A DNA stretch of 64,000 bases. Source: Dastarcus helophoroides (lineage: Eukaryota; Arthropoda; Insecta; Coleoptera; Bothrideridae). This document shows, piece by piece, positions 24,727 to 35,803 of the stretch. The DNA is taken from the NCBI GenBank assembly GCA_028583605.1, contig CM053329.1, positions 6,200,001-6,264,000 of the forward strand, given 5' to 3'. Every line of letters begins with the position of its first letter. Positions within the stretch are counted from its first letter, which is position 1. The notes beneath the pieces are model-generated. The model worked only from the letters and a program-made list of their open reading frames with translations, was not told where the DNA came from and did no database searches. A program made the translations under genes and the position numbers.

Positions 24727-24804
24727 GAAATTGTGACACAACGACGTGTATGATTGGATGCGCGTTCGGGTGCGGCCGATCACGCACGAAGTGAATGTTC
24801 TTAG

Positions 24805-24812
24805 TATATAAG
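24805..24812 (+). promoter_or_regulatory. TATA-like box upstream of hammerhead
   Basis: TATATAAG followed by GGTT, about 29-36 nt before the first base of ribozyme stem I (24841). That spacing would place transcription start just before the ribozyme. Promoter function is inference; PLE terminal repeats are known to carry promoter activity. Confidence 0.45.
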
Positions 24813-24840
24813 GGTTAATTTTAAGATTAGATGTTAGTTT

Positions 24841-24881
24841 CTCTCTGAAGATGACAGCTTGGCTGTCGAAACGCGTTAGAG
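24841..24881 (+). ncRNA. hammerhead ribozyme, right PLE arm
   Basis: Type I hammerhead of the minimal PLE kind. Stem I CUCU (24841-24844) pairs with AGAG (24878-24881), and the helix can extend to UUU/CAA-type pairs beyond one mismatch. The core is CUGAAGA (24845-24851), followed by one unpaired U. Stem II is GACAGC (24853-24858) with GCUGUC (24862-24867). Then comes GAAA (24868-24871). Stem III is ACG/CGU (24871-24876), only 3 bp but self-complementary, which favours a dimeric ribozyme. The cleavage site is after U24877. Related short-stem-III hammerheads are known from PLEs in other eukaryotes. Confidence 0.82.
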
Positions 24882-24976
24882 CAACCTTTGTTGTGTTTTT
24901 TAATTTTTCTTGGTTTCAGGGGACAAGTTCTGTGTTTCAATTTTTGAAGATAACCAAGGACCAGTCCGTTCCATCA

Positions 24977-24992
24977 AAGAAAACAGTTGAAA
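24977..24992. repeat. right copy of PLE target-site duplication
   Basis: AAGAAAACAGTTGAAA, identical to 21453-21468. Confidence 0.8.
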
Positions 24993-26590
24993 ATTTTGAG
25001 GTTAAATTAGAAATTTTGAATAAAATGTGCAGATATATGAAGAAATATTATTTTTTTTTAATTTTGACTGTTTTATAGAAATGTTGATTTAAAAATTTAG
25101 AGTTTTGAGGAAAATATTTAAAACTTCCAAATTAAACTTGTCTCAGCCTTTCTCCAATATTTTTACAATTATTTTATACATTTTTTTTTAATTTTAGAAT
25201 TTTTATTTATTTTTTTAAAATCTAATTGTAATCTACGCATGTTTTCCCTTACATTAGACATTAAAAATGTTGAGTATTAATTTGAAATTTCGCCTTCTTT
25301 GTCAAAGTTTCGAGATTTCTACAAAGTAAAGTATTTAGTTTCGAAATTAGGACTGTAAATCCGATACTTTTATAAGAACATTTTCGAGTTGACGTCAAAA
25401 TTTCAAATTTGATAATAACATTTTAAACCTGTTTCTCGCATTTCGACTTTAGTCCTAAAATAACGATTTTATTTTTGACATTTCATTTTTAAACAAAAAT
25501 AATAAATTCGCAACCCTGAAAAACGTTGAAGTTTCAAATTATATTCGAAAAATTTCTCAAAATATTTTTAATTTTGACTTTTTCCTAAAATTTTGTATTT
25601 AGGATTGAATATTCGAATGTAGGACATATCGGTTTTCATCTCGAAATTTTAACTTTTGTTTTGATTTTCAACTACAAATATCTGGAAGAATTTTTTTTTA
25701 ATATTGTAAAAATTTGTCTTCAACTTTTCTCTAGAATTTAGACTTGATTCCCAAATTTTCTATTTTTGACTAATAACTTCAAGAAAACGACTACGAATTT
25801 CATGTGTAAACCTAAAATTATAAGTAAAATGTCATGAATCATAAATGGTAAAGAAACTCTCATAAATTCCAATAATTTTGAACATTTTCTACAAATTTTT
25901 ATTTTAAAAGTCAAAAATTTAGAAACTAAAATTGAAATCTTCAATTTAAGTTTGTTTTAAGCTTTTTCCAGAATATTTACTTTTTCTGTAAATAAATATT
26001 TGAACATTCTCTTCTTTCGAAATAAATTTCTAAATTTTTAACTAGAAATTTCTACCTTTTCTCAATATTTTGATTGTATGAAATACAAATTTACTTAAAT
26101 ATTTTAAGGTTATTGCTTGAAGATTCGACTTTTAAATCACGAAATTTGAGTGGAGTGCCTGAGGCATTAAAAATATAAAAACCTTGGGTTTAAGAGCAGG
26201 AGGTGAACTTAAACATATATGAAATGCTTATCTAAAAGAACTTTGTAAAAAAGTTTACCTATTAAAAAATTGTGATCTTTATTAACAGTAGTAATAATGA
26301 TAATAATCCGAGAGTTTCAAAATAAGGTGCTCATACTTAAGAATCCTAATCCTTGAGCGATTTTAAGAAAAAAAGTTCGTATCAACGTAGGTGCGCAACC
26401 GCTGTAGTTTTAAGTTACAGGGTATTGAAAAAAATTATTGGTTTTTTCTTAGATAATATGAAACCACTCAAAATATTTTTTTTAAATTTTGGTAGATACT
26501 AACTGGGCACAAAGACGCACTTTTTGCTGGAAATTATTTTGCTATTCTTCCGTATTAGCGTCCGTGCTAATATGTCATCGAGGATTCATA
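24993..26590. repeat. low-complexity AAATTTTGAAA-type DNA, then AT-rich filler
   Basis: 24993-26110 is made of degenerate words such as AAATTTTGA and TTTCAAAATT. 26110-26590 is AT-rich without a recognisable feature. Confidence 0.45.
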
Positions 26591-27535
26591 ACGAAAAAAA
26601 ATGGTGCATCACTGCTTTTTTTCAAATTAAGTACTAATTTTATAAACAACATTTATTTCTTAGTAAAAAGGTTGGGTAAGGTACACCTAGTGGAGTAAGT
26701 CAGCTTAAATTGAATCCCTTAAATTTTTCTAAAAATTTAGGAAAATAAAAAAAATTAAGCGATTTAATTTAGGAGGAGGTTTACTTTGGGCTATCAAACC
26801 CTATATTGCAGCTCCAAATACCCTTCGGTTGCTGCCCAAATTTACTGCCATTAAGGGGTACAATTTAGGAAGTATTTAGGCTATCTTACCCAAATTCTTA
26901 AACTCTTCTATCTGTATAAAATAGCTAAATTAAAATGTTACGCCCCTGCTTTTTTTAAAAATAAGCATCAATTTCATAAACATTCTTTACTTATTGGTAA
27001 AAATCCCCCTTCAGCTTGTTTTTGTGTGACGAACGACTTTCAATAAACATATCTTTGAATACTTTTAATTAAAAAAAATCGCACCACTGTTTTTTTCTAT
27101 TCAAAATAAATATTGCTTTCAGAAAGGCTGTTTATTTTTAGTAAAAAGTCCTTCTTAACTTATTTCACAGGACCAACGGTTTCTAAGTAAAAAAATAAAA
27201 TGCATTTCTTTGCATTTCGATGGGCGTTTTATATTCTTTTCTACAAATTTAATGCCTTATTGTAAGACAACTTTGTTCATTACTGTTTCTTTATAAAAAT
27301 GCATGTTAATATGTAAGTTAAATTTATATGTGTTTGGAATATAACTATTTTTAATAATTAATAAACCCATACTACGAAATAAGTAAACATAGTTTTTAAG
27401 TTAAATAATTGTTTTAAGTGAAAACCGTTTGTCACACGAAAAAAATTCAAGGAAGCATTTTTACTAAGAAATAAGGGTTGTTTATGAAATTGGTACTTAA
27501 TTTGTAAAAAAGCAGTGACGTACCAATTTTTTTGC
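26591..27535. repeat. local repeat, three direct copies and one inverted
   Basis: A unit of about 80-110 bp reads approximately GCATCACTGCTTTTTT, AAGTACTAATTTTATAAACA, TTATTTCTTAGTAAAAA. It occurs at 26597-26678, about 26936-27060 and about 27069-27190, and inverted at about 27420-27535. The inverted copy is closest to the first. Copies 2-4 also share a downstream GTGTGACRAACG-like word. No ORF; origin unknown. Confidence 0.55.
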
Positions 27536-27714
27536 TAAGAATACTACTATTAGCTCAACATTCCATATATTTTTATTCAATTTCACTCACTGTAACTGAA
27601 ATCCTAGGTCAAAACCCTTAGACACTCCACTAACATTGAAATAAAAAAAAGGGAGTAAGTTCCAAGATAATGTCCTATATCTGTAGAAACGGAAATAATA
27701 GGTGATCAAATAAA

Positions 27715-27805
27715 TTGTGGTTACTATGTCTCATGAACGGACACTTCGGATATTCGGACATATTTTGGTAGTCACGAAGGTGTCCGCTTAAGAAAAATTT
27801 CACTG
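27715..27805 (-). mobile_element. pogo/Tigger-like terminal fragment
   Basis: On the minus strand the sequence starts at a TA with CAGTGAAATTTTTCTTAAGC and carries GCGGACACCTTCGTGACTAC, ATATGTCCGAATATCC and GTGTCCG. This matches the end structure of pogo/Tigger-type transposons. No transposase follows. Confidence 0.5.
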
Positions 27806-28178
27806 TAACCATATGAAAGTGCTTTACATGAAAGCCATTTACCCTACAACAATTTGGTACGTTGTGCATTTGTAAGAAATTGATTCTTCTAAAAGACTGT
27901 GCAGGTAACAACTTCATTATTTTTTTTAATGAAAACCCATATTTCTTATTACTTTGTCTCATTCCTCATAAAATAAAGGTTTCATTGTAAAAACAATTTT
28001 TTATATTTTTAGTATTTTTCGACTTATTCAGATATTTGTATAAAAACGGCAATCTTGTGCGTGGTGTAAATAAATTTATTATGGCTTCGAAGGACATCAT
28101 GAATAAATGAATTTTTTAGGAATTATTTGCAGATAAGAGTTTAGGTAAAACCCATATTTATGTTTTTAAAATAATATA

Positions 28179-28872
28179 CAGCGATATACAGAATTTTGAT
28201 TTAAGAGAATTTTGAGTGACAAAAGCTCGATTATTTTTCTTCGCGATCGAATCGGCCTCTTAATTACCTACAACTTTTGTTAATACCCCCTATGCCAAAA
28301 ATTACAGGTTATCCTACTTTAACGTTGTCACTCCTTCATTGAAGCAAATTTTTGGTAAAATATTTATTTTATTATTTTCTTTAATAATTATTATCGTAAA
28401 TTATTAATCTATTATCCAGGAGAACATCTTCACTGTCTTTGCATATTATAAGAAATATATTTTATGGAAAATAGTGTTCTTCTGTCGAAAGTGTACTTTA
28501 TAATTTTTTCATTTTGATATTTTTGTTTAAAGTCAATTAAAAAAAATTATAATTAATAAGCCTTTAGTAATGATTAACTTAGGGTGTTTCTTTGATATTT
28601 GGCAATTCTGACAAGCAACAATTTAATAGAATTTCTAGGCAAAGTTTGCTTGTCGAAATTTTAGTTGCAGTTAATGAACTATCGTCTAACCAAGAAAATT
28701 AACAATAACCGGATAACCAGCAATTTTTGGCATAGGGAGTATTTTATAGGAGTTGTAGATAATTAAAAGGCCGATTCAACCATTAAAGAAAATAATGGGT
28801 GTTTCATTTAAAATACGCGAATTTTGGTCATTCAACGTTCTCTAAAAGCGAATTAATTTTCTGATTACCCTG
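28179..28872. mobile_element. 694-bp foldback MITE, TA target site
   Basis: Ends CAGCGATATACAGAATTTTG (left) and, on the minus strand, CAGGGTAATCAGAAAATTAA (right), each next to TA. A well conserved inner inverted repeat of about 68 bp lies at about 28246-28313 and 28710-28779 (CGAATCGGCC, ATGCCAAAAATT, GGTTATCC). The interior is non-coding. Confidence 0.65.
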
Positions 28873-30849
28873 TATAATATTTTAAAAATTTAAATAAAGA
28901 ATTAAATTAAGCAGCTATTTGAATATAATTTCTAAAAAGATCATTTGTCCATGATGTATCATGTAACCGTAATGGATTTATTTTAAACTAAGCGGCAAAT
29001 TCCCTTTTTTGCACAAGTATCTGAATAAGTCTTAAAATTTTAGATATTCGAAAAAACTCTTTTTACAATTTACCCTTTGTTTTTCATAAGAAATCAGAAT
29101 ATCAAATAAAATAAACAGGTTGTAATTTAAAAAATGAAGTTGGTACCTGTATAGCCGTATTTTTATTTTGTAGAGCTTTGATAAAGAGAAGGAAGTGGTC
29201 TTTAAAAGTTTTCCTTAACTTCAGCAACTACTGAGATACCTTACTATTCCGCAGTAGGTATTGTTTTCCAAAGTGTGATACCGCCAGGGTGCGGTAAAGA
29301 ATTCAGAGGGGGTACGCACGGCATTGAGCTACTTTGGAAAATATTATGTTAATATTTTAAGAACACTTTTTTCTGGTTAACGAAAATTATATTTGAGGTT
29401 TGGTTGCCGAAAATTAATTGGGAAACCGTTTTTTTGTGTATGTATTAAAAAGTTATATGTGCAATAATTTTTTTCACTAGCACCATTTCCAAAACTGTGT
29501 AAAGGGTATACAAATGTTGAAAATTTGAGAAACACTAACATAGAAACACTAAAATGTAATAACCTTATAAATAAATGTATACCTTAATGTAAATGATAAT
29601 CTCCCAGGACGAATAAGGTGCAAATGGAATTCCAAAATATATTTCGAGTAACTTTTATTTTTGACTATTAAAACAAAACAATTATTTTAATAAACTAGCT
29701 TCTCAATATCTAGTCTTTGTAAAATATGTAAATCCTCAAAAAAAATGTTTGTTTCAATAGTTTTCATTTATTTAACAAAATAGATAGGCGATACTAGGAA
29801 TTTCCAGTCTAAGCTTTTGCCTCGGTCTTCAATCTAGTTTTCCCTTGTGTCCAAAGAAGCTTCCCATGATTACGGGCGAAACACTTTTAGTAGTTAAAGA
29901 AGTAAATCTTTTATGGTTTGTTTATCGCATGCTTGTTGATTTAAAAAGGATGGTTTGCTAAACTTATTTCCTTCAGTGTCTATTTGAATTTTCATAAATA
30001 TTAAACTTCATTAACGATAAAAATGCAACAAAGTTTAAAAATTCCACAAGGTTTTCAATAAATATTTGCTAACATCGGACCAGGTTTCATTAAATGTAAT
30101 TATAAAACTTGGCAGATATTGAGAGTTTTTATGAAATTGAATCGACCGCAAATTTGTTGAATTGAAATGATTTCATAATATTGATTAATAAATGTTTTAA
30201 AGTGATTCATGTACGCGTAATTGCAGATATATTTTTTATCTATTGTCATTTGACAAACAGAAAAGAGGCTTCTTATTATGTAATGGATCGGTAAAGATAA
30301 GTAAAAAAATACGCTGAATAGGCACAGAATTTTATTTGATTTATCATATACTTTGAAATTATATTGGGAAACAGAGATTGCTACATTATTATTATTTTTA
30401 GAATGGATAATTATGGGTCAATATTATTGAAAATATGTACATAAAATAAATATACCTAATCTTTCTAGTTCCGTTTTATACTATTAGTATTTTTGAATTT
30501 TGTTTAATTTAAAATATTTTGTATTAGTTACTTATAATCTGCAATTATTATATAATGTTTAAGCAATTACTACTTATTATTCAGGTACGATCCCCTCTAA
30601 TTCGCATTAAACATTAAATAGGAAGCGGATCATATTTTACACAATTGAGTTCGCGTTAATTAATTGACTAAAATATAATTAGGAAAAGGTCAGGTTCATT
30701 GACTTCGAGGTTATTTTATTTTAAAGAGATAACTAATTTTTATTAATGGAGATCACATATTATTATAAAAAAATACACAACTCCATACGATAATTTAGTT
30801 TTTTTTTTGTCAGATACGGTAGAACATGATACTTGTAACTAAGAGTGTG
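28873..30849. other. AT-rich intergenic DNA
   Basis: No gene. A 6-bp perfect hairpin, TACCGC/GCGGTA, lies at about 29279-29296. Otherwise nothing. Confidence 0.4.
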
Positions 30850-31148
30850 TAAAGCCGCGTACAGACCTGAGCCGGGTCGTGAACCGAACCTCGTTGCGAA
30901 CCACGTCACGAGCCTCGAACCAACCCTCGTTCTGCAACCGCAACGCGTTTTATTTTTATAAAGCTGATGTGCTTTATGCCATCCTTTGATGTAACGCTGA
31001 AAGATCGCCAATTCTTGAAACTCGGCGCGCCTTCTTATCAGCTGCTTATCAGGCTCGCAACGTGGTTCGCGGGAAGGTCCAGACTAGATGCAGCAAGGTT
31101 CGCGGCGGGGTTCGGTTCACGACGTGGTTCAAATCTGTACGTGGTTTA
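30850..31148. mobile_element. 299-bp GC-rich MITE, copy A
   Basis: Terminal inverted repeats of about 40 bp: TAAAGCCGCGTACAGACCTG at the left and, on the minus strand, TAAACCACGTACAGATTTGA at the right, both continuing to CGTGAACCGAACC. The interior is CpG-rich with TTCGCG and CGAACC words, against an AT-rich background. ORFs across it are artefacts. Confidence 0.75.
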
Positions 31149-31202
31149 AGGGTATGGCTCTAATAGGTAACAATGTGCATATTTCTAGAAATATATTTGG
31201 TA

Positions 31203-31381
31203 TAAAGCCGCGTATAGGCTTCAACCGCTTCGCGAACCGAACGTCGTTGCGGACCATGTCGCGAGCCTCGATCCAAACCACATTTTCCAACCGCAACGCG
31301 TTTTATTTTTGTTGAGCTGCGTTTAAACTAGATGCGGGGCGGTTCGGTTCGCGACGTGATTCAAGTCTGTATGCGGCTTTA
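31203..31381. mobile_element. 179-bp GC-rich MITE, copy B
   Basis: Same family as copy A, 54 bp away in the same orientation. Ends TAAAGCCGCGTATAGGCTTC and, on the minus strand, TAAAGCCGCATACAGACTTG. It is about 120 bp shorter inside and also contains CCGCAACGCGTTTTATTTTT. Confidence 0.75.
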
Positions 31382-32402
31382 GAATTATTCCCGTCCAACA
31401 GGGTGTAGATAACTTATAATCTGCTCTTCTAACGTTAAGATGGTTACTTTTATGAGACAATGTTTTCCTTATTATTTCTAGACAATAACAAAAAAAATGA
31501 TCTCTTTATCAAGCAGAAACCAATTTTTTTTAATAATTAATGTACTAGCTGGTAAAATATCAGTGCATAACTCCTAAGGTGCTTTCCTTGGTGACACTTT
31601 TTAAAAATATTAAATGATAACCAAAGAAAAACTTGAAACAGCCAGTGATTTCTAAAGCTCCATTTTAAAAATTGAAACCAAAGTTTTAAAGGGGCATTGA
31701 ATATAAATTTACATATTATGCAAACTCCAAAATAAAACCTTGAGATCTAGAGCGCAAACAGCTTCACGTTTACAAGTATGTATAAACAATGTTTTACTAA
31801 ACTCATGAATCATTCTGTACATATGTATTTATATGTTAAAAATCTCAGATCCCATCTGTTACCATCAAAGTAAGATTTAATAAAAAATTTTAATTAGTAA
31901 ATGTGAGAGTGTTCGTTGTTCTATTTTAAAGCTCTGGTTTATTTCATAATTATTCGATTAGTTTCCATAACTAAACGAATGGTTAATATCTGACATTTTT
32001 AACCCTTAATGTGTAAAATTCTCCAACTCACAAAATGTATTAACAATAAATACACAAATAAATATTAAAAATTTCACGAATGTTGGACAAATATTTAATA
32101 TGATGTGAGAAAGTTTCTCTTTTCAGCATCATCGGGGTTAGTCGAATTTTTGAGGTAAACCGGAGAGAAGATAGAAACAGTGTAATATTTTAGAAAGTTT
32201 TTATTTTTAAAAATTGTGCTAAAACGGGTATAAATACGACATTCTTCTTGTGACCAGGTAATTTATCTCACAAAATTGGTCTAGGTCTGTAAAAACCCCG
32301 ATCCTCTAAGTATTCTGGAAATATCAGTAATAAGACAAAACCATCAAAAATGAGATGCATCGTACATAACATTACTCTCGAAGAAATTGGTAAATCTGAT
32401 GT
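31382..32402. other. AT-rich intergenic DNA
   Basis: Nothing recognisable on either strand. Confidence 0.4.
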
Positions 32403-32480
32403 ACAGAGTGTAATGCTGTATATATAGGACAAACATGACGTAATTTTCAGTTTAAGAGCCGTTTAAATGGCTTGCAAGGA
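32403..32480 (+). pseudogene. GIY-YIG fragment of a second PLE
   Basis: The frame reads TECNAVYIGQT, a stop, then RNFQFKSRLNGL. C-x-x-VYIGQT-x-R-x-F-x-x-R is the core of the GIY-YIG nuclease in Penelope-like retroelements. It is clearly different from the KYVGQT copy at 21-25 kb, so this is another, much older PLE. The RT part was not found upstream. Confidence 0.5.
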
Positions 32481-32920
32481 GCAGATTTTAGCAATGCCTG
32501 TTTCAATAGGGAATAGCATATTCTTCAACAAGTTATGGAATCGCGCAATGGCGTGGCATACTACAAGCTAGAAGTGGCACTCTATTTACTACTTCATTTC
32601 GATGTGCGTTGCTACATTGTCGAAGATGAGTTCAGTTCAACTTGGCATGCTAGATGCATGCCGCTTGCCACGTTACGTGCCATGTTATATGCCACGCTAC
32701 TTTGGTGGGTGCCCTCCCTTAAACAAATACCTTAATTGTTACATGTAATCATAGCAACGAAAACCAATTACTTGATATCCCGGATATAATTATTCTAAAA
32801 GGTGTGTAGAATTACGAATGCTCTGAACGGGTGCGGGAATAATATTTGTCCCATCGCAACTTTTAGTCATAGAATATGTAGTATCTATGATAGCGCTAGA
32901 GAAAAGAAATTCCCATTTCG

Positions 32921-33395
32921 ATGCCGAGATCTAGTATGGCGATGAACCATATGCCAAATGAATTGAGAGAGGTAAATACGGTATTTATACCAAAGCCAGT
33001 AAGTGATACTTATGCCCTGACCAAGTCATTCAAGCCCATTATCCTTATAACTTTAATTCTCCAAACCCTAAAGAAATACAATGTATTAGGAACGAGGACA
33101 CACTCAAGCTATGCGTCATAGAGAAACATACTTCACAATTTGTAGATAGATGTCATTCGCTCTTCGACATAGAATAGTATGTGCCTCTCTAAGTACTAAA
33201 ACCGTAGCAGTTTGAGCAGCGAACGGATGCTCCAGATAGCGTTCTATCCCCGCTGTATGATGCCTGTTAGTAAACGAGCTACTGGAAACTCAAAAGAGGA
33301 GAAATTTCAATGATTGGTTATGTTGATGACATAACGATCACTGTTGCAAGGAAGCTTGAAAACATTGTATCAAAGGTGACAAGGAATTCTTAAAC
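32921..33395 (+). pseudogene. decayed non-LTR retrotransposon RT fragment
   Basis: LREVNTVFIPKPVSDTYA followed by TKSFKPIILITLILQTLKK matches the first RT blocks of jockey/R1-type LINEs (W-x-VVFIPKPG..., SFRPISLTSxLLKTLE). About 300 bp on, IGYVDDITITV matches the catalytic YADD box. The region between contains VLSPL-like remnants with stops. Frameshifts make it dead. The 3' limit is unclear. Confidence 0.65.
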
Positions 33396-35803
33396 TAATA
33401 TAGATGTGATGCCAAAACGACAGATTGTCGCTTTGTTAAGAGTACATTTAACACAAAAGTGAGCTCTCTATGATGTCGAAGATATGTAGCTTTATGATTT
33501 AACTTTCTGATTAATGTTCGACATTCTGCCCACCATCGTAAGAGGCTTTTTCAGAAATAAAAGAAATAATAAATGAAAATTACAATAAAATATATGAAAA
33601 AATTACGATGTTGGGAGAATCGTTGAACCCTTTTAGTAGTTCTTTGAAAAGGTCCAATCTGGGAAGAAATATATCTTTAACTAATCCTAAATAGCACACT
33701 AAGTACCACACTAAATACTAAAATAATTACTCTGTTTTGTGCTACCATATTCACATGATCGAACGGTGATCAGAAATAGCTTTCTGGTTATACATGAGAA
33801 TGGTGCGATCACGTAAGGATCATTAGTGCAGAGGAATATATTCAAAACCTTCGTATGAGTAGATAAACTAGGCAAGGTGCAACGATTAACCTACCTGAAT
33901 ATCACAGAAACGATGTCTAAAAGGCTCACAACAGCTTTTAGAAATTCTCTTAAAGGTCTCTTCATAGTAAAGTAAAGGCAATGTACCTACGAAAAGCATA
34001 CAGATTAAAAATGTATTTCCAATTTGGAGATAAGGGTTAGTCATAAAACCATTTTTAATGAGATCCATGGCGATTTGATACTGGGCAAGATTTCATGTCG
34101 AGGAAAAAGTAATGTCTTAATTTTCTCTACCACTGTGAATGCTTTAATGCACATTCACCACAGACTCCTGCATTCGATAAATAATAATTTGGACTAAGAA
34201 AAATTAAAGGCAGATTTCGATAAAAAAGATCCTTAGCTACATGCTTTAGTTGAATCTCGCAGAGAAGTAAAATTATAGAATATAAAATTCTGTTAAACCT
34301 GCCAAAGCATTTAACTCCAAAAGTGGAAAGTTAAGAACTTTTACACGAAGGAGATGCTGATTGGAAATAGCTCCTGAGTGTATGGTACATTGTCAACTTG
34401 AAACCAATAGAACAAATAAAGAATGGCGTCATAGTTCTCAAAAAACATCTTAAAAAATCAACACATAAAATCTTGGTAGGAAAGATTATGCTGCTTTCCG
34501 TTTGGAATTCAAACTAAGAAAAAGAAAATTTATTTAAAAACAGTTTCGCTCCTATGGTAAAATGTAGAGCGAATAACTAAACGGTCAACTAACTCGACGT
34601 TAACTATAAAAGAATATATGTTGCATAGAATTATTTATTTTTTCGAGTGAATTTTTACATGTGACTATAAGATGAAAAAAGAAGTTGAATTTAGCAGATC
34701 TGATTGACAAATGAATAAAATTAGTTAGAAGCTCTTAATTAAGAGATTGCCTTGTTTAGCAACAATTTGTTAAATGTCATGCGATAAAAATCATATCCAT
34801 GTAATAACGGGAAAGAAGTTTTCTTCCATTTAACAAGCTTTAAGGATATAACTTAACCTATCAATATATTGAACAAACTAATCACTTCAAAACGTGTAAC
34901 TTTACAAACATTGCTCAGTCTTCAAACTTTTCATGACATGATAAACATTTCCTTGCTGTCAATTCTGTCAGGTAATTTAAAGGGACACATGCTTATGAAT
35001 TCTTGTTCACCTGTTTATTTTATTTTGTACACCTTGAACTGATTTAATTTTTTTGCCTTACAATTTTTTAAATATTTTATTAGGCATATTGCAATATTCC
35101 CCAAATATTATATATTCTTGCCAAAGTATATTATTTTTTATTTGCAAATTTATTAAAGTTATAAATATACAATGTGCATCCACGTATTGTTTTAGTGTAG
35201 TGGAAATGAAAGGTCGAACAATGTCTCGGTCATGGTCGTTGGAATACTATAAAAGCGTAATCTAGACAACCGGCTAATAGCTCCATTCATTCGTTGAGTG
35301 ATGGAATCTAGAATAACAATAGAATTATTGCCAGGGGAGATATCAATTTAGACTACTTTTGGGAAATGGAATTAAACAGGCTTCTTAAATAAATAAAATA
35401 TTTTAAGTTGTTCAATGTTTTTAGTGTATGTTTAATACCATATACACAACTGTAAAAAGAGTATTATAAAACTTGCAAATGTTGATTAGTATGATTAGAC
35501 TTAATCGCAAATTTAAATTTAGAAATAGTTCAGACGTTGTTTGTTTTTGTTCGTCAAAGGTCACCGACATTTCTTGTAGAATTAATTTTGAAACTAAGAA
35601 TATAATTAGTAAATAACGGATCATAACGAAGAAATTTTCATCGTTCTTATTTGTTATGGCACATATTTCTTTACGTAAATAGCAGAAAATGCAGAAATGC
35701 TCATTTGCTTAATTAATGACATTACTAAGTATTAGCTAGCGACTTGCCCCGGTTTCGACCTGGTAGACATGATTAGACTACAGTGTGATGCGATTTAGTT
35801 ATA
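33396..35803. other. AT-rich intergenic DNA
   Basis: Possibly further LINE decay near 33.4-34.2 kb, but no motif that I can name. The rest is featureless. Confidence 0.35.

Larger units (their letters stand above)
21469..24976. mobile_element. palindromic Penelope-like element (two head-to-head copies)
   Basis: Two copies of one PLE, each about 1.7 kb, face outward from a 14-bp spacer at 23195-23208. From the centre outward each arm has a 5'-truncated RT/GIY-YIG ORF, a short UTR with a TATATAAG box, a hammerhead ribozyme and a 3' terminal segment. The ORFs differ at one residue (Gln versus His), so the arms are almost identical. The right arm extends about 35 bp further (to CCAGTCCGTTCCA) than the left. 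A 16-bp target-site duplication flanks the unit, so it appears to have inserted as one event or been completed during insertion. Confidence 0.92.

Noticed and set aside
30763..31315. ORFs across 30.76-31.32 kb on both strands
   Set aside because: They lie within or across the two inverted-repeat MITEs and owe their length to high GC.
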